This document shows positions 47,250 through 59,100 of a DNA stretch of 64,000 bases, one piece after another. The notes under the pieces were generated by a model, which was given only the letters and a program-made list of their open reading frames with translations, was not told where the DNA came from and did no database searches. Source of the DNA: Elymus sibiricus (lineage: Eukaryota > Streptophyta > Magnoliopsida > Poales > Poaceae); NCBI GenBank assembly GCA_039707655.1, contig CM077676.1:82981895-83045894 (forward strand), in the 5' to 3' direction. Every line of letters starts with the position of its first letter. Positions within the stretch are counted from its first letter, which is position 1. A program made the position numbers and the translations under genes.

Positions 47250-48285
47250 GTAGATAACAAATATTGCTTTCTTTCAAAAATACGTCAACACCATTCCTTC
47301 AATCCAAACGCTGTTTAGGGGAAATCCCTTCAAAATCCAATCATGTGGAATCGATCGGTAGTTTGTTAAGAGTTTGATCCAACTACTAAAACATTTCAAC
47401 CCAACAATCTAAGAACTGGATGAAGAAAATAAATGTATTTCCCGTCTTTGAGAGTAAACACGGATTCTGAATGTCTCTCTAAGTTATTCTCTGATTACAA
47501 GTCTTTTTCACCATACAAGCACTGAAGATCAAATTTGATCTAGGTATGAAGAAACAAATCCATGTCAAATTATACGTTACGCTGGGGTAGAAACAAAACG
47601 AAGCCGCTATTCGGTATTCACTCCAGTCTCCATGTTTCTTTCTGTTATCAATTTATCATTCTAGAGACTATTAGGAAAGTACAACCTCTCTAATCCAAAA
47701 CAAGATTTACTAGCTTGTTTCCTTTTGGGTTTCTTATATGCAACTCAAGTACACGCTACGGCACACAGTTTTTGGTGATTTATACTGGATACTTTTTTTT
47801 CCTGTTGTTTGAGCACCACCTTTCATGTTTTTGTTCTGCTTTACATCTACATAACTGAATGACACTCCAATCCCTATTTGCCACAAAACACAGCCTTATT
47901 TCTTCCATGACACTACTTCGTGAAACTAATTCCATACATGCCAGCATCACCAAACCTCCATCTTCATCCCAATGATTAAGTGCGCAAAAAATCGTTCTTC
48001 CCAGTGATTTCACATGTAACGTAGTGAACTAAAAATGAACTCTACGCTGCAGATTAATCAATTTATTTTGTTCCAGCAGTACAGTATGTACATAATGTAT
48101 TTATCTATACTGTTTCCTTGCCATCTGCTCCAGGAAAGAGTACCAGACGATTTCGAACAGAAGGAGATATATCGTTCAGAGAGTAGGCACAAAGATTCAG
48201 AAAGTCTTCTGCTACTCCTAATTTCACCGCCGGCACCACATAGACGAGACAGGCAACAGATTGCGTCGTACGGCTAGGGTTCCCC

Positions 48286-48590
48286 ATACCTTACGGGGCC
48301 AGGTAGCCCCGAGCATAGCACGGCGCGGGGGACGAATACGCCCGCGGAGGAGCACGGCGGGCGCCGGTAGCGTTGGGCACTCGAATCCCACGTGGTGGCG
48401 GTGCCGGCTTGAGGAACCAGGACCGCCGACCGCGAGAACTCGCCGCCGGCGGACGAGGACCAAAAGGTGTCGCACCGATGGTGGTGCGGAACGGGGGACG
48501 GGCCATTCCATCTGCGTCAGGCATCTCGGCGGCCATGGCGTGCCGGGGGGCGGGGATTTGCTCAGGCAGGAGGCAGGTCGGGGAACTGAG
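48286..48590 (-). promoter_or_regulatory. Conserved GC-rich block in WAK3 intron 1
   Basis: This is the third copy of the island. On the - strand it contains ATGCTCGGGGCTACC just before the GTAAGG donor. If spliced to exon 2 this would encode MLGATWPH joined in frame to QKLLLL, an alternative signal-peptide start not available in the other two copies (ACG and GCG at that codon). Confidence 0.45.
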
Positions 48591-49254
48591 AGATGGGTGC
48601 GGGGTGTATTGGTCATTTCAGAAATCGGAAAAGCTGACTGATAAAGTGGTCATTTTCTCATGCATTTCACGATATAATTTTTTTCGGGGATTTCAAGCTA
48701 TTTTATTTTTGAAAATAAAAAATACTCCCTCCGTAAGAAAATATAAGAGCGTTTAGATCACTATTTCAACGGAGTTGCTAATTCTCGTCTAACTTCTAGG
48801 CCAATTGATTTTACATGGAATTTCGTGCATTTTTTCTTCTTTTTTCCTTTACTGGTTTGATTGATTTATTTTTCTAGATGAGACATAGTTAATTCTTATT
48901 TGGACGAGAGCTAGCCACACTCTTATATCTTTTATTTTTAGTGTTATCATGGCATACTACAATGGATTATCGCTTAATATTATCTCTAGAAATTAACATT
49001 TTGATGCTCTTACAACTATGGAATGATTAAATCAAGCTATAAACCGGGTGATTAGGATAAGAAACCACCTGCAAGGGGCATAACTTTCCTTTTCTTTACC
49101 ATCTATTAGTCATTGGCGAAGGCAAGATTCTGTAATTGCATAGTACTCCCTCGCTTCGGAAATACTTGACGCTGATTAGTACTACATGTTGTACAAGATT
49201 ACCTCTGAGTTTTATGCTCTTGTTCCAAAAATATTACATCCATTCCACCTATGC

Positions 49255-49369
49255 TACTCCCTCCGCCCCGAATTACTTGTCGCAAAAATAGATATAAATG
49301 GATGTATCAAAAACTAAAAACTAAAAATGTCTAGATACATCCATTTCTACGACAAGTAATTCAGGAGTA
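49255..49369. mobile_element. Stowaway MITE
   Basis: A foldback flanked by TA starts CTCCCTCCGCCCCGAATTAC with arms ttacttgtcg and cgacaagtaa. A single arm of a related element starts at 48724 (ctccctccgtaagaaaat). Confidence 0.8.
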
Positions 49370-50541
49370 TTAGTTAAGGAAAGCAAGTTTCTTTCTCTCT
49401 CTCTTGCAACTCAGAAAGCATCATGCATAGCTTTTGATTTATTTTTTTGCGGGTAATACATAGCTTTTATTAGATTAGATATCATCATTGTAGAGTTAAT
49501 TGCGCGAAACCATCATCATGTTGATGGTGTGTTTTGTAGAAAAAACGGTTCTATAAATTTGTGATAGAAACACCGTGCCTACAGATCATGACCCAACTAA
49601 ACTTCCTCTTTTATTAACCTGTGATCAAGCTTACATCTTTGAGTAACACAGGAAAAATCTGACAGGTGGATACTAAAAGCCTGACAGCCTGACAGAAAAT
49701 ATAAATAAATACTATACCAGGGAGGCCAACGCGCGCCAACCCATCGCAAGTAAAAACGATGCAAGTGCGGCCTTGCATGCATGGCCGGCTGTTTGGGGTA
49801 AGCTAAGCTAAGCCGGTAAGAAATTAATCCGTACCTGTATGCAGTGAGCGATCCCATCAACACCGATCTGTCTGATTCATCCTCTCGAAGCAAAGACCGC
49901 GCTACTTCTCACTCATAATTTTCAGACGCGTTTCGAAAAAAATAATTTTCAGACGGAAAGTTCGCGCCGTGTTATAACTAACTAATGGGCGTGTGGCTGG
50001 GCGAGAAGACTGTGGAAACCAGCTCTCTCTGCTCACGTAACGCTGTAGAGAATTCTGCTCTCCTCTTCCTCGCAAGAGAAGGAGAAGGACATACCCGCAA
50101 AAAAAAAAAAAAAAAAAGGAGAAGGATACAGGCTACATCGGCCGTTGCGGCTTCGACCGTGCACCCCGTTTACTGTTCAGTTGGCAGTTGCCCGGGAAAG
50201 TAACGAACCGCTCGCGGGCGCGGAGTTTGCCGGGTTGGCAGAATACTCCACTGGCGCACATGCTCCTACCTACGTGTTATTCTACGCACGCTCCCTGCCC
50301 TGCCAACCCCGATGGATCGATGCCCTCTCTTATCCAGTTGCGGTGGAGGGGAGCGCACGTGAGATGGTTTTTGTATGACCGACGAGGGAGGCAGGGGCGG
50401 CGCCACCTGTGCTCTGCCGCGCGCCGACCACCCAGCCCGCCCGCCGGTATCGCTAGCTCGCCTGAACCGCCGCCCAAAACCAGTCTCGCTCCCCACCTTA
50501 TAGTCTCTTGCGCGCACGCTGGTTGCTGGTTTCCTCCAACC

Positions 50542-50549
50542 TATATAAA
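50542..50549 (+). promoter_or_regulatory. TATA box of ENOD93 copy 1
   Basis: tatataaa precedes tccggcggg. The matching tataaat plus tccggccgg occurs before copies 2 and 3. It lies 113 bases before the ATG. Confidence 0.7.
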
Positions 50550-50654
50550 ATCCGGCGGGTGCACATTTCCTACCCATCTCACTCACTCACACCGTCCCAC
50601 AGACAGTCAGTCACACTGCTACTGCCAGTTCACTTCCTTGGGGTCTCGGCCAAG

Positions 50655-51739
50655 ATGTCGACGGTGAGCCGCGCCTACCTCGACCAGAGGCTCGCCGCGG
50701 CGCAGCGCTGCTCCAGAGGTAACCAAAACCAGCCGATCCTCCAGGGCGCATTGCAGCTTTGTGTACTGTCTCTGCTCAAACCTGGTCGTCACTAACACAT
50801 GTCTCATGTCTGTGTTGATTTGTAACTGCAGAGGCAGCCATGGCAGGAGCAAAGGCCGCGGCCGTCGCAAAGGCCGCGGCCGTCGCCACCGTCGCAGCCG
50901 CAGTGCCCACCGTAAGTACACGTTTTTTGTTGGGACTGCCCTCCGGCAACGAATGCCGAACCAGCCCTCCGGCGACGAACGCGGAACGAACCCTAGTCTA
51001 TCTCTCTCTCTCTAGCAACGGACTGAGGTAGAAGATGGACTGGACACTTGTTTTTTCCGGCGACAAACGCCACGCCGCACGAACGGCGCCACGCTGCACG
51101 AACGGCGATTTCTTTCCTAGGCACATACCCGGCTCGGCAACTCACCGGCGCACCCAACCAGTACACATGGGAGGTATTTATACCCCGTGCACACACACAC
51201 CTAGCTAGCTACCACGCACGCACGCACGCGCTAATCTAGCTAACTAACCTCGTCCAGCTAACAACCTGGACGCACTACTTACCCTAACAACCCACGCATG
51301 CACTAACAGCCGCACAAACAGCTCGTCCACACGCCCGAGCAACGGACTCAGCGTGATCTCCTTGCATGCAGCTTCTGTTGGTTGCCTGCTCCGCGCGACG
51401 ACTCGGCTCCACGACTGCACGGCCCGGCCACGAGCGCACGCGTCAAGATTAGTGCTAACATTTTTCACCCGGCACGGATAACTTGGAACCATCCCCAAGA
51501 TCCAACAATCATCTCACCGTCACCGTGTTCTTCTTCCGTGCCTTTCTCTGCAGCTGGCGAGCGTGAGGATGCTGCCGTGGGCCAAGGCGCACCTGAACCC
51601 AACCGGGCAGGCCCTCGTCATCTCCACCGTCGCCGGGATGGCCTACTTCATCGTCGCCGACAAGACCATCCGCTCCATGGCCAGAAAGCACTCCTTCGAG
51701 GACGCGCCGGACCACCTCAAGAACACCTCCTTCCACTAA
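50655..51739 (+). CDS. ENOD93: Early nodulin 93 (ENOD93) family protein, copy 1
   Basis: Exons are 50655-50718, 50832-50911 and 51554-51739, 109 aa. The start MSTVSRAYLDQRLAAAQRCS follows the leader gccaag. Exon 2 is Ala/Lys-rich (AAMAGAKAAAVAKAAAVAT) and carries an 18-bp duplication (gcaaaggccgcggccgtc) absent from the other copies, adding six residues. Exon 3 holds SVRMLPWAKAHLNPTG and a hydrophobic segment ISTVAGMAYFIVAD, then ends KNTSFH. ENOD93 proteins are small, membrane-associated, reported in mitochondria and linked to nodulation and nitrogen response. The molecular role here is not shown by sequence. Intron 2 is 642 bp against about 100 bp in the paralogues. Confidence 0.9.
50926..51511. 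mobile_element. Possible solo-LTR-like insertion in ENOD93-1 intron 2
   Basis: The extra intron sequence can be bounded as TGTTGG to CCAACA and has a tatttatacc box on the interior. No matching 5-bp target duplication is visible (ttttt against atcat), so the assignment is weak. Confidence 0.3.
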
Positions 51740-52206
51740 TTAGACTAATATAACAGATCCATTAGTAGTGCGTAAACGCCGGCCGGCTCTCCTGTACGTG
51801 TCTGCTGATTCAACTAGGTGGGAGGCGATCAGGCGAGGCTTGCAGTGCTGTGGTGTACTGCTCTTCTCTGCGTGCAAGCACTTATCTGATCAAGTAATCA
51901 TCATGTATCCAACCAGTAATCTTGAACTAATAATAACTAGCATTTGCACAACTCAGGTTCACCTGCCATCACCCATCTTACATTTTCTTGTTTGTGGTTA
52001 TCATTTGACATGTGGCAGCGGCAGAGCATCCACAAGACCGAAATAACACTGCATTCTTTGACCCCCTATTCCTCCCCTGTATTGCGATGCACATCGGGAT
52101 CATGCCACCTCACTTGTTAAATCTTTTGACAAGGTTTAATAGATGCCGTGGCAAATTAGGGAAGTTTTTAAAGAAGAAAGGAAATAATTCTCATAGCACT
52201 CGTGCA

Positions 52207-52470
52207 TCTATATACCATCAATATCATCAATATATAAAAGACCCAAAGGGACAGATCCAACAAATCCCGGCCATCAAACCAGGTAAATCCAATGACTCGG
52301 ATTGCTCCGATGCTAAGCGTTCAACACGTTTAGCATGCAGTTAATATCATATCAAATATCACTTTCATCACAAATCACATAATTAACACACAAATAATAT
52401 ACTACCTAATATCTGCGTGCAATTAATATACTGTCTAAAATCAACTTGCATTGCACGTACGAATTACTAG
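52207..52470 (+). mobile_element. Small non-autonomous Helitron, 264 bp
   Basis: It begins TCTATATACCATC after a host A and ends GAATTACTAG before a host T, with a GC-containing stretch (gcattgcacgtacg) just before the end. The paralogous site after ENOD93 copy 2 (about 55024) reads cgtgca directly joined to tttcaacaaagg, giving an exact empty site. No coding sequence is present. Confidence 0.92.
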
Positions 52471-53390
52471 TTTCAACAAAGGAGTGAACGAGAGCACGAC
52501 GTACGCATATGACGTTTCCCCGATGTTGATCATCATCATCAACTCAACCCAACATCATCGTCGTCCGATTCAGATGAATCGATGAACTCCTTTTGAATGA
52601 ATTCATCAAGCTCCTTGTCTTTATACTCCCCATCCGATGAGCTCAGCGAATCCATCGTTTTACCTACAAAAGAATCCAAACAAACTGCTCGGACATTATT
52701 GAACACATAAAGGGCAAGGTATAGACGGGAGGAGCGGGACGTACCGCGGCGGCGAGAATGGTGGGTAGGAGTTTTGTGGCAGTGACACCAACGCTGCGAA
52801 CGGCGACGAAGCTAGGGAAGGGTCGTCATGGACGAGGGAGAAGAGAGGAGAGAAAAAGGGCAGGTTCGGCTAGGTTGGGGCGATTTGATGAAATTTGTGA
52901 TGGGTCCTGTCTGTCGGATCCGACGTGGCGGACGCATCCGTGCCTCCCATATCTGCCCAGAGCAATGCTAAAGTCTCGTGCTTGACCCGGACAAGAACTT
53001 GTTGCAGCACCAGACCGTCCGCCCGGACATATAGGGTCAATATAAGGGCCTGGCTGTAGATGCTCTAAACATGTTGCAATGCTAAAATTCAGCCCATGCG
53101 GAATCAGAACTCAACATCTCAGCCCTTGACGTACGCAAAGACAACCACTGTGATGGTAGCGAATTCCTAACTAAAATGAGTATAGCGCATAGTTATACCT
53201 AGCTCAAATAAATTTGAATATGAAACTCGTTTGAAAATTTTGAACAGCATCCACTTGGTATTTTTTGGTAACCGCATTTCTCGCCCTCTCTTGGGTATTT
53301 GTTTGGTATTGCCAAAACCTCGGTGAGGATCGAGATTCGCGACGACGGGAGATCTACGGTGGTGGTGCAAGCAGTGACGGGGCTAGCTAG
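52471..53390. other. 3' flank of ENOD93-1, repeated after copy 2; relic of an acidic ORF
   Basis: The segment from ttcaacaaaggag to about 53220 is duplicated at 55026-56010. On the - strand near 52555-52655 it encodes a degraded version of the Ser/Asp/Glu-rich peptide seen at 55110-55237. The rest has no recognised gene. Confidence 0.55.
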
Positions 53391-53860
53391 TGAAAACCTT
53401 TACGTTATTTGAACACGTGACCAACTTTATATTTCCCCGCAACCAAGGTGATGAACGAAGGATTTGCAGCGAACCGCGCGCGGAATTGGATTGCGGCCGG
53501 GTTGGCCGAAAACAGGGAGCGGCCCGACCAGACAGATCGCCAACAAAACGGAGGGCACACTCACGCACATGCTCCTACTCCAACTCCTATGATGCAGCAG
53601 CACCTACGCACGAACACGCTCGATCGATCGATGGCTCACCTTTATCCAGTTGCAGTGCAGGTGGTCATCAAAAAGAATCAGAGGCGAGGCGCGTGGGATG
53701 GTTTTTATATGCGGACCAAGGAGGCGGCGCCACCTGTGCTCTGCTGTGCCGGCCACCCCGTACCACCGCTCGTCTCGAAACCACGTTCTTGCTTCCCACC
53801 GTATCAGCTGAGCTCGCCTTCCTCTCCGCGCGCACGCCGGTTTCGCGGTTTCTTGCAGCC

Positions 53861-53867
53861 TATAAAT
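53861..53867 (+). promoter_or_regulatory. TATA box of ENOD93 copy 2
   Basis: tataaat before ccggccggagcac, 157 bases before the ATG. Confidence 0.7.
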
Positions 53868-54017
53868 CCGGCCGGAGCACCGAGCTCTGCCCCATCTCAT
53901 ATCACACACCACTACTACTCATCTTCCCTGACACACTTCACTACTGCTGTCCGCTGCTGCTAGCTACTGTAGTTCACTTCCTTCGGATCTCGTGCCACCG
54001 AGCTCTCTCCCGCGAAG

Positions 54018-54521
54018 ATGTCGACGGTGACCCGCGCCTACCTCGACCAGAGGCTCGCCGCCGCCAAACGCTGCTCCAGAGGTACTAACCTCCAGGGACC
54101 AGGGCACATTGCAGCTTTCTGTACTGTCTCTGCTGAAACTTTGTCGTCACTAACACACGCCTGCGTTGATCCGAAACTGCAGAGGCTGCCATGGCGGGAG
54201 CAAAGGCCGCGGCCGTCGCCACCGTCGCAGCCGCAGTCCCCACCGTAAGTAGCCAGCTAGCCATTCAGTTCTTGGAGGAAATCCCTCCAGAGTTCATAGC
54301 ATGTCTCATGATTGCGTGTTGCCTATTAATTTCAGCTGGCGAGCGTGAGGATGCTGCCGTGGGCGAGGGCGCACCTGAACCCCACCGGGCAGGCGCTCAT
54401 CATCTCCACCGTCGCCGGGATGGCCTACTTCATCGTCGCCGACAAGACCATCCTCTCCATGGCAAGGAAGCACTCCTTCGAGGACGCGCCGGACCACCTC
54501 AAGAACACCTCCTTCCACTGA
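54018..54521 (+). CDS. ENOD93: Early nodulin 93 (ENOD93) family protein, copy 2
   Basis: Exons are 54018-54081, 54183-54244 and 54336-54521, 103 aa, all phases consistent. Start MSTVTRAYLDQRLAAAKRCS, Ala-rich exon 2 (AAMAGAKAAAVATVAAAVPT), exon 3 with MLPWARAHLNPTGQAL, the hydrophobic ISTVAGMAYFIVAD segment and the C-terminus EDAPDHLKNTSFH. Compared with copy 1, exon 2 lacks the 18-bp duplication and the intron 2 insert. The leader and promoter from about 53700 are shared with copy 3. Confidence 0.92.
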
Positions 54522-55109
54522 TAACTGATTAGACTATAATAGATCCATTAGTAGTGCGCAATAAACTCTGTGCGACAGTAGTATAATGTTCAGCACTTAT
54601 TTGAGATCAGGCGAGGCTTGCAGACAGTGCGTGAGTGGTGTGGTGTACTGCGCTTCTCTGCGCGCAAGCACTTATCTGATCAAGTACTCATCATGTATCC
54701 AGCCAGTAATCTTGAATTAATAATAACTTGTACTTGTACAACTCAGGTTTACCCACCATCACCCATCTTACAAGAATTTGTGGTTATCATTTGACATGTG
54801 GCCAGTGGCAGATCCTGCACAAGACTGAAATAACACTGCATTCTTTGAAACCCCCCCCCCCCCCCCCCCCCCACCACCACCACACACACACACATTCCCC
54901 CTGCTCTGCGATGCACACCAGGATCATGCCACCTCACTTGTTAAATCTTTTGATAAGGTTTAATAGATGCCGTGGCAAATTAGGAAAGTTTATAAAGAAA
55001 AAAAATTCTCATAGCAGCCGTGCATTTCAACAAAGGAGAGAACGAGAGCACGACGTCCGCGTGATATATGCATACGACGTTTCCCGATGTTGATCATCAT
55101 TATCAACTC

Positions 55110-55237
55110 GGCATCTTCGTCGTCAGATTCCGATGAATCGATGAACTCCTTTTGAATGAATTCATCAAGCTCCTTGTCTTTATACTCCCCATCCGACGAG
55201 CCCGACGAATCCATCGTTTTGCCTACAAAAGAATCCA
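55110..55237 (-). other. Short Ser/Asp/Glu-rich ORF downstream of ENOD93-2
   Basis: On the - strand the frame MDSFVGKTMDSSGSSDGEYK continues with DKELDEFIQKEFIDSSESDD and then loses character. The composition resembles the acidic N-terminus of proteins carried by PIF/Harbinger-type elements. A degraded copy follows ENOD93-1. Probably a transposon relic. Confidence 0.35.
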
Positions 55238-55239
55238 AA

Positions 55240-56960
55240 CAAACTGCTCAGACATTATCAAACACATAGAGGGCAAGGTGTAGACGGGAGGAGCGGGACG
55301 TACCGCGACGACGAGAATGGCAGGTAGGAATTTTGTGGCGGTGATGCCAACGCTGAGGACGGTGGCGAAGCTAGGGAAAGGGCTGGTGCGGACGAGGGAA
55401 AAGAGATGAGAGAAAAAGGGCAGGTCCGGGTAGGTCGGGGTGATTTGATGAAATTTGTGGTGGGTCCCGTCTGTCGGATCCGATATAGGCTGGATATGAG
55501 GGGTGTCGGTCGGCCCAGACGTATAGGACCTGTTTGAGGGTGCCGGCTGGGTTGCTATTTCTTGACCGGTAATAAGTGACCGGACCATCCGCCCGGACAT
55601 ATGGGGTCAATATTTTTGTATTTAGAAAAGGAGGATTACCCCCGGCCTCTGCATCAGAGTGATGCATGCAGCCTTCAATTGTAGATGCTCTAAGCATGCA
55701 ATGCTAAAGTCTCATGTTCGACCCGGACATATAGAACCGGTTTGAGGGAGCCAGCTGGGTTGCTATTTCTGTCAGTGATCGGACCGTCCGCCCAGACATA
55801 TAGGGTCAATATAATGGGCCGGCTCTAGATGCTCTATGCATGTTGCAATGCTAAAATTCAGCCCACGCGGGGATCGAACTCAACACCTCAACCCTTGACG
55901 TGCGCAAACACAACCATTGCGATGGTGGCGAATTCCTAACTAAAATGAGTATAGCGCATAGTTATACCTAGCTCAAATAGCTTTGAATTTGAAACTCATT
56001 TGAAAATTTTGAACGGTATCCACTTGGTATTTTTCGGTAACCGCATTAATATTTCTCGCCCCATCTTGGTATTTTTCCAGTATTCGGTAGCCAAAACCTT
56101 GGTGGGGGTCTAGATTCGCGACGACGGGAGATCTACGGTGGTGGTGCGAGCAGTGACAGGGCTACGTCTACGGTGGTGGTGCGAGCGGTGACGAGTCTAG
56201 CTGGTGAAAACCTTTACGTTATTTGAAGAGGGGATCAACTTTATATTTCCCCGCAACCAAGGTGATCAAAAACGGATTTGCACCGGGAACCAACCTATGC
56301 TTGGATGGTTAGGCGGACAGCGGTATCGTCGGCCCACCAGAATTCAAATCCTAGACTCGGTGCTCATATTTTTTTGAATTTATTTTAGGCATTCCGGCGA
56401 CATGCGTTCAGTTGAAGGAGGCGTTCTCGTCGACTACGAAAGCGTCCGTGGCGACTTCGTCAATCTCAAGATAATGTGCCGGCCCAGTCACTCGGATGTA
56501 GGGTGTGCGTGCATGTGTTCATAGTGATAAGTGTATGTGTGTATGTATGAGTATTGTTCCTAGAAAAAATTGCGGCGAACCGCTCGCGGAATTGGATTGC
56601 GACAGGGTTGGCCGAAAAGTAGGAGCGCCCAGACAGATTGCCAACAAAACTCACGCACATGCTCCTCCTAGTGTTATCCTACGCACGAACACGCTCCCTG
56701 CCAACCCCGATCGATCGATCCACGCCTCACCTTTATCCAGTCGCAGTGTAGTGGTCACCAAAAAGAATCAGAGACGAGGCGCGTGGGATGGTTTTTATAT
56801 GCTGACCAACGAGGCGGCGCCATCTGTGCTCTGCCGCAGCGTAGAGCAGCGCCGGCCATCCCACCAGCCCGCCCGCCGGTACCACCGCTCGTCTCGAAAC
56901 CACGTTCTTGCTTCCCACCGTATCAGCTGAGCTCGCCTTCCTCTCCGCGCGCACGCCGGT
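55240..56960. other. Spacer between ENOD93 copies 2 and 3, with internal repeats
   Basis: A block containing gccggctgggttgctatttct and cgcccggacatat.gggtcaatat occurs near 55540 and again near 55750. A second pair of phrases (tctacggtggtggtgcgagc) repeats near 56130 and 56168. From about 56560 the sequence is the ENOD93 promoter duplicate. No gene is recognised. Confidence 0.5.
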
Positions 56961-56979
56961 TTCGCGGTTTCTCGCAGCC

Positions 56980-56986
56980 TATAAAT
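56980..56986 (+). promoter_or_regulatory. TATA box of ENOD93 copy 3
   Basis: tataaat before ccggccggagcac, 116 bases before the ATG. Confidence 0.7.
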
Positions 56987-57095
56987 CCGGCCGGAGCACC
57001 GAGCTCTGCCGCATCTCATCTCACACACCGCTGCTCATCTTGTCTGACACACTTCACTTCCTTGGGTTCTCGTGCCACCAACCTCCCTCGCCAAG

Positions 57096-57660
57096 ATGTC
57101 TACCGTGACCCGCGCCTACCTCGACCAGAGGCTCGCCGCCGCCAAGCGCTGCTCCAGAGGTAACCAAAACGATATCATGCCCCGCCGGTTCACCATGCCG
57201 GCGATGCTCTTGCCGCTCTGTTCTAGTACATAGCAGCTTTGTGTAGTACTGTCTGTGCTGAAACTTGGTCGTCGTTAACATCCCGGTGTTGATTCGAAAC
57301 TGCAGAGGCCGCCATGGCCGGAGCCAAGGCCGCGGCCGTCGCCACCGTCGCAGCCGCAGTCCCCACCGTGAGTACTGTACTTCATTAGAAGCAGCCACTC
57401 ACCCTGCACGGCAAGTACATTTTTTGAGAATACCGTCTGATGTCGTCCGTGCGATTTGTCTGGCTTCTGTGCAGCTGGCGAGCGTGAGGATGCTGCCGTG
57501 GGCGAGGGCGCACCTGAACCCGACAGGCCAGGCGCTCATCATCTCCACCGTCGCCGGGATGGCCTACTTTATCGTCGCCGATAAGACCATCCTCTCCATG
57601 GCCAGGAAGCACTCCTTCCAGGACGCGCCGGACCACCTCAAGAACACCTCCTTCCACTGA
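57096..57660 (+). CDS. ENOD93: Early nodulin 93 (ENOD93) family protein, copy 3
   Basis: Exons are 57096-57159, 57306-57367 and 57475-57660, 103 aa. The protein differs from copy 2 only slightly (for example QDAPDHL for EDAPDHL), while introns have diverged freely, so purifying selection on the coding part is likely. The donor of intron 2 is GTGAGT. The 3' flank repeats that of the other two copies to about 58000 (cgaggcttgcggacag, aagcacttatctgat type phrases). Confidence 0.92.
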
Positions 57661-58099
57661 TCAGACTATAATGGATCCGTTAGTAATGGGCAATAAACTG
57701 CACGTCGGCCTGCACGTGTCTGCTGCTGAAAGATAGGAGTATAATGTTCAGCACTTATCCGAGATCAGGCGAGGCTTGCGGACAGTCTGTGGTGTAGTAC
57801 TGCGCTTCTCTGCGCGCAAGAACTTATCTGATGAAGTAATCATCATGTATCCACCCATTAATCTTGAATTAATAATAACTTTCATTTGTACAACTCTGCT
57901 TCACCTGCCATCATCACCCATCTTGCAATTGCATTTTCTTGTTTGTGATTATCGTTTGAAATGTGCACTGGCAGAGCATGCACAAGACCGAAATAACACT
58001 GCATCCTTTGAGGATCATGCCACCCCACGGAGCGGGCTGCCGGAGGCAGGCGGCTCTGTATGGTGGCCGGAGTAATCTTTCACTTCAAGTGTTGTGTAC

Positions 58100-58176
58100 T
58101 ACTCCCTCCGTCCCATAATATAAGAGCGTTTTTTACACTATAAAAAACGCTTTTATATTATGGGACGGATTTAGTA
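58100..58176. mobile_element. Stowaway MITE
   Basis: A near-perfect hairpin starts CTCCCTCCGTCCCATAATAT with arms cataatataagagcg and cttttatattatg, flanked by TA. Confidence 0.85.
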
Positions 58177-58179
58177 CTT

Positions 58180-58885
58180 TTTTGAAAATTTGCAATCATA
58201 ACTCTGACTTTAAATCACCACTTTTTATGTAATAATCTATATTTAGTATTTTTCTTTGACTTTTTAGTTGAAAAATAAATAATAAAATAAAAATTGTCAA
58301 AAAGTCAACTTTGGCACGGTATCCTAATATTGGTAAATGAACTTGTCATGGAAATCTCATTCTCGAAAGGTGGGAAAACCACTTGATTAGAAATGGCCCC
58401 TTTTGGCACGGTGTTCGAATATTGGTACATGCTTAGTAGGTCTAAACTTTGGGCAAATTTTGTTAATATAGGCCAAAATGACTCCTTAAATATAGTTTTA
58501 GAAATTCATATAATTGCAGAGCACAAGCATTCAACCATTTGAACTACATTGTTGACCAAAAGGAAACACAACACATCAACTCCAGCGTATTAAGATCCCC
58601 ATACATTACCGCAACTACAACTTCCTACATTTTCCGCTTACTCCTTGTACTTGTGTTCTCGGAGAATGTAGAAGAATAAAAAATTGAAAGTGGCACCGTC
58701 TTTCTTCTATTCCTGCAATTGATTTCCCACACTTGCTCATCTGCATTTCACTATGATGAAGCAGGTCCAAGTCTCTCGCTTGGCAGCATAGTAGGGCAGG
58801 TGTGTGACTCGGTGTTAACCTTGGCCTGGACATAAAATTATGATATTATTGGGAGAACAACATTAATAAGATAGAAAAATACCCA
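58180..58885. other. No recognised feature, AT-rich
   Basis: No gene or clear mobile element is seen. A phrase around tttggcacggt.t.c.aatattggtaaatg occurs near 58310 and again near 58402, a weak two-copy repeat. Confidence 0.4.
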
Positions 58886-59100
58886 CTATATATAGGGGAT
58901 TACCTGAAATTGATGACCATATTTCATTGCATGTGCATGCAATCGCCATTTGCAACTTTTCGTTTGCCTACAATGTGCCCAGAGCATTTTTTGGTTAATC
59001 TCAAACTCCCTTCTATAGGCACAAGTTGCAAGTGCATATCTGCAATCCTCCACGGAATCAATGATAGTCCCCGCCTTCATATCAGAGTCGCCCTGTTAAA
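58886..59100 (-). pseudogene. MuDR-type (Mutator-like) transposase fragment
   Basis: On the - strand the frame reads MKAGTIIDSVEDCRYALATC, then REFEINQKMLWAHC, then CKWRLHAHAMKYGHQFQ, followed by a GT donor at about 58906. Basic residues with C...CKWRLHA spacing are typical of the N-terminal plant MuDR domain. No catalytic part is found nearby, so it is a fragment. Confidence 0.6.

Larger units (their letters stand above)
44408..49857 (-). pseudogene. Wall-associated receptor kinase 3 of the cluster, pseudogene
   Basis: Exon blocks on the - strand are 49857-49835, 47002-46120, 45999-45829 and 45591-44408. Exon 1 is 23 nt rather than 22. Removing one A after ATGGG would give MGRSLHT joined to DQKLLLLVVATLL, so a +1 insertion is inferred. 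In exon 2 a 29-bp deletion at about 46536-46540 removes the DSC...SCMD segment and throws the frame into a TAG at 46530-46532. Adding 29 and subtracting 1 restores a length divisible by three (2289 nt). The EGF and kinase exons have no lesion (GKGGHGTVYKG, VAVKRSK, HGDVKS, VTDFG). A kinase-only or EGF-kinase product from a later start remains conceivable, but the ectodomain is lost. Confidence 0.85.
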
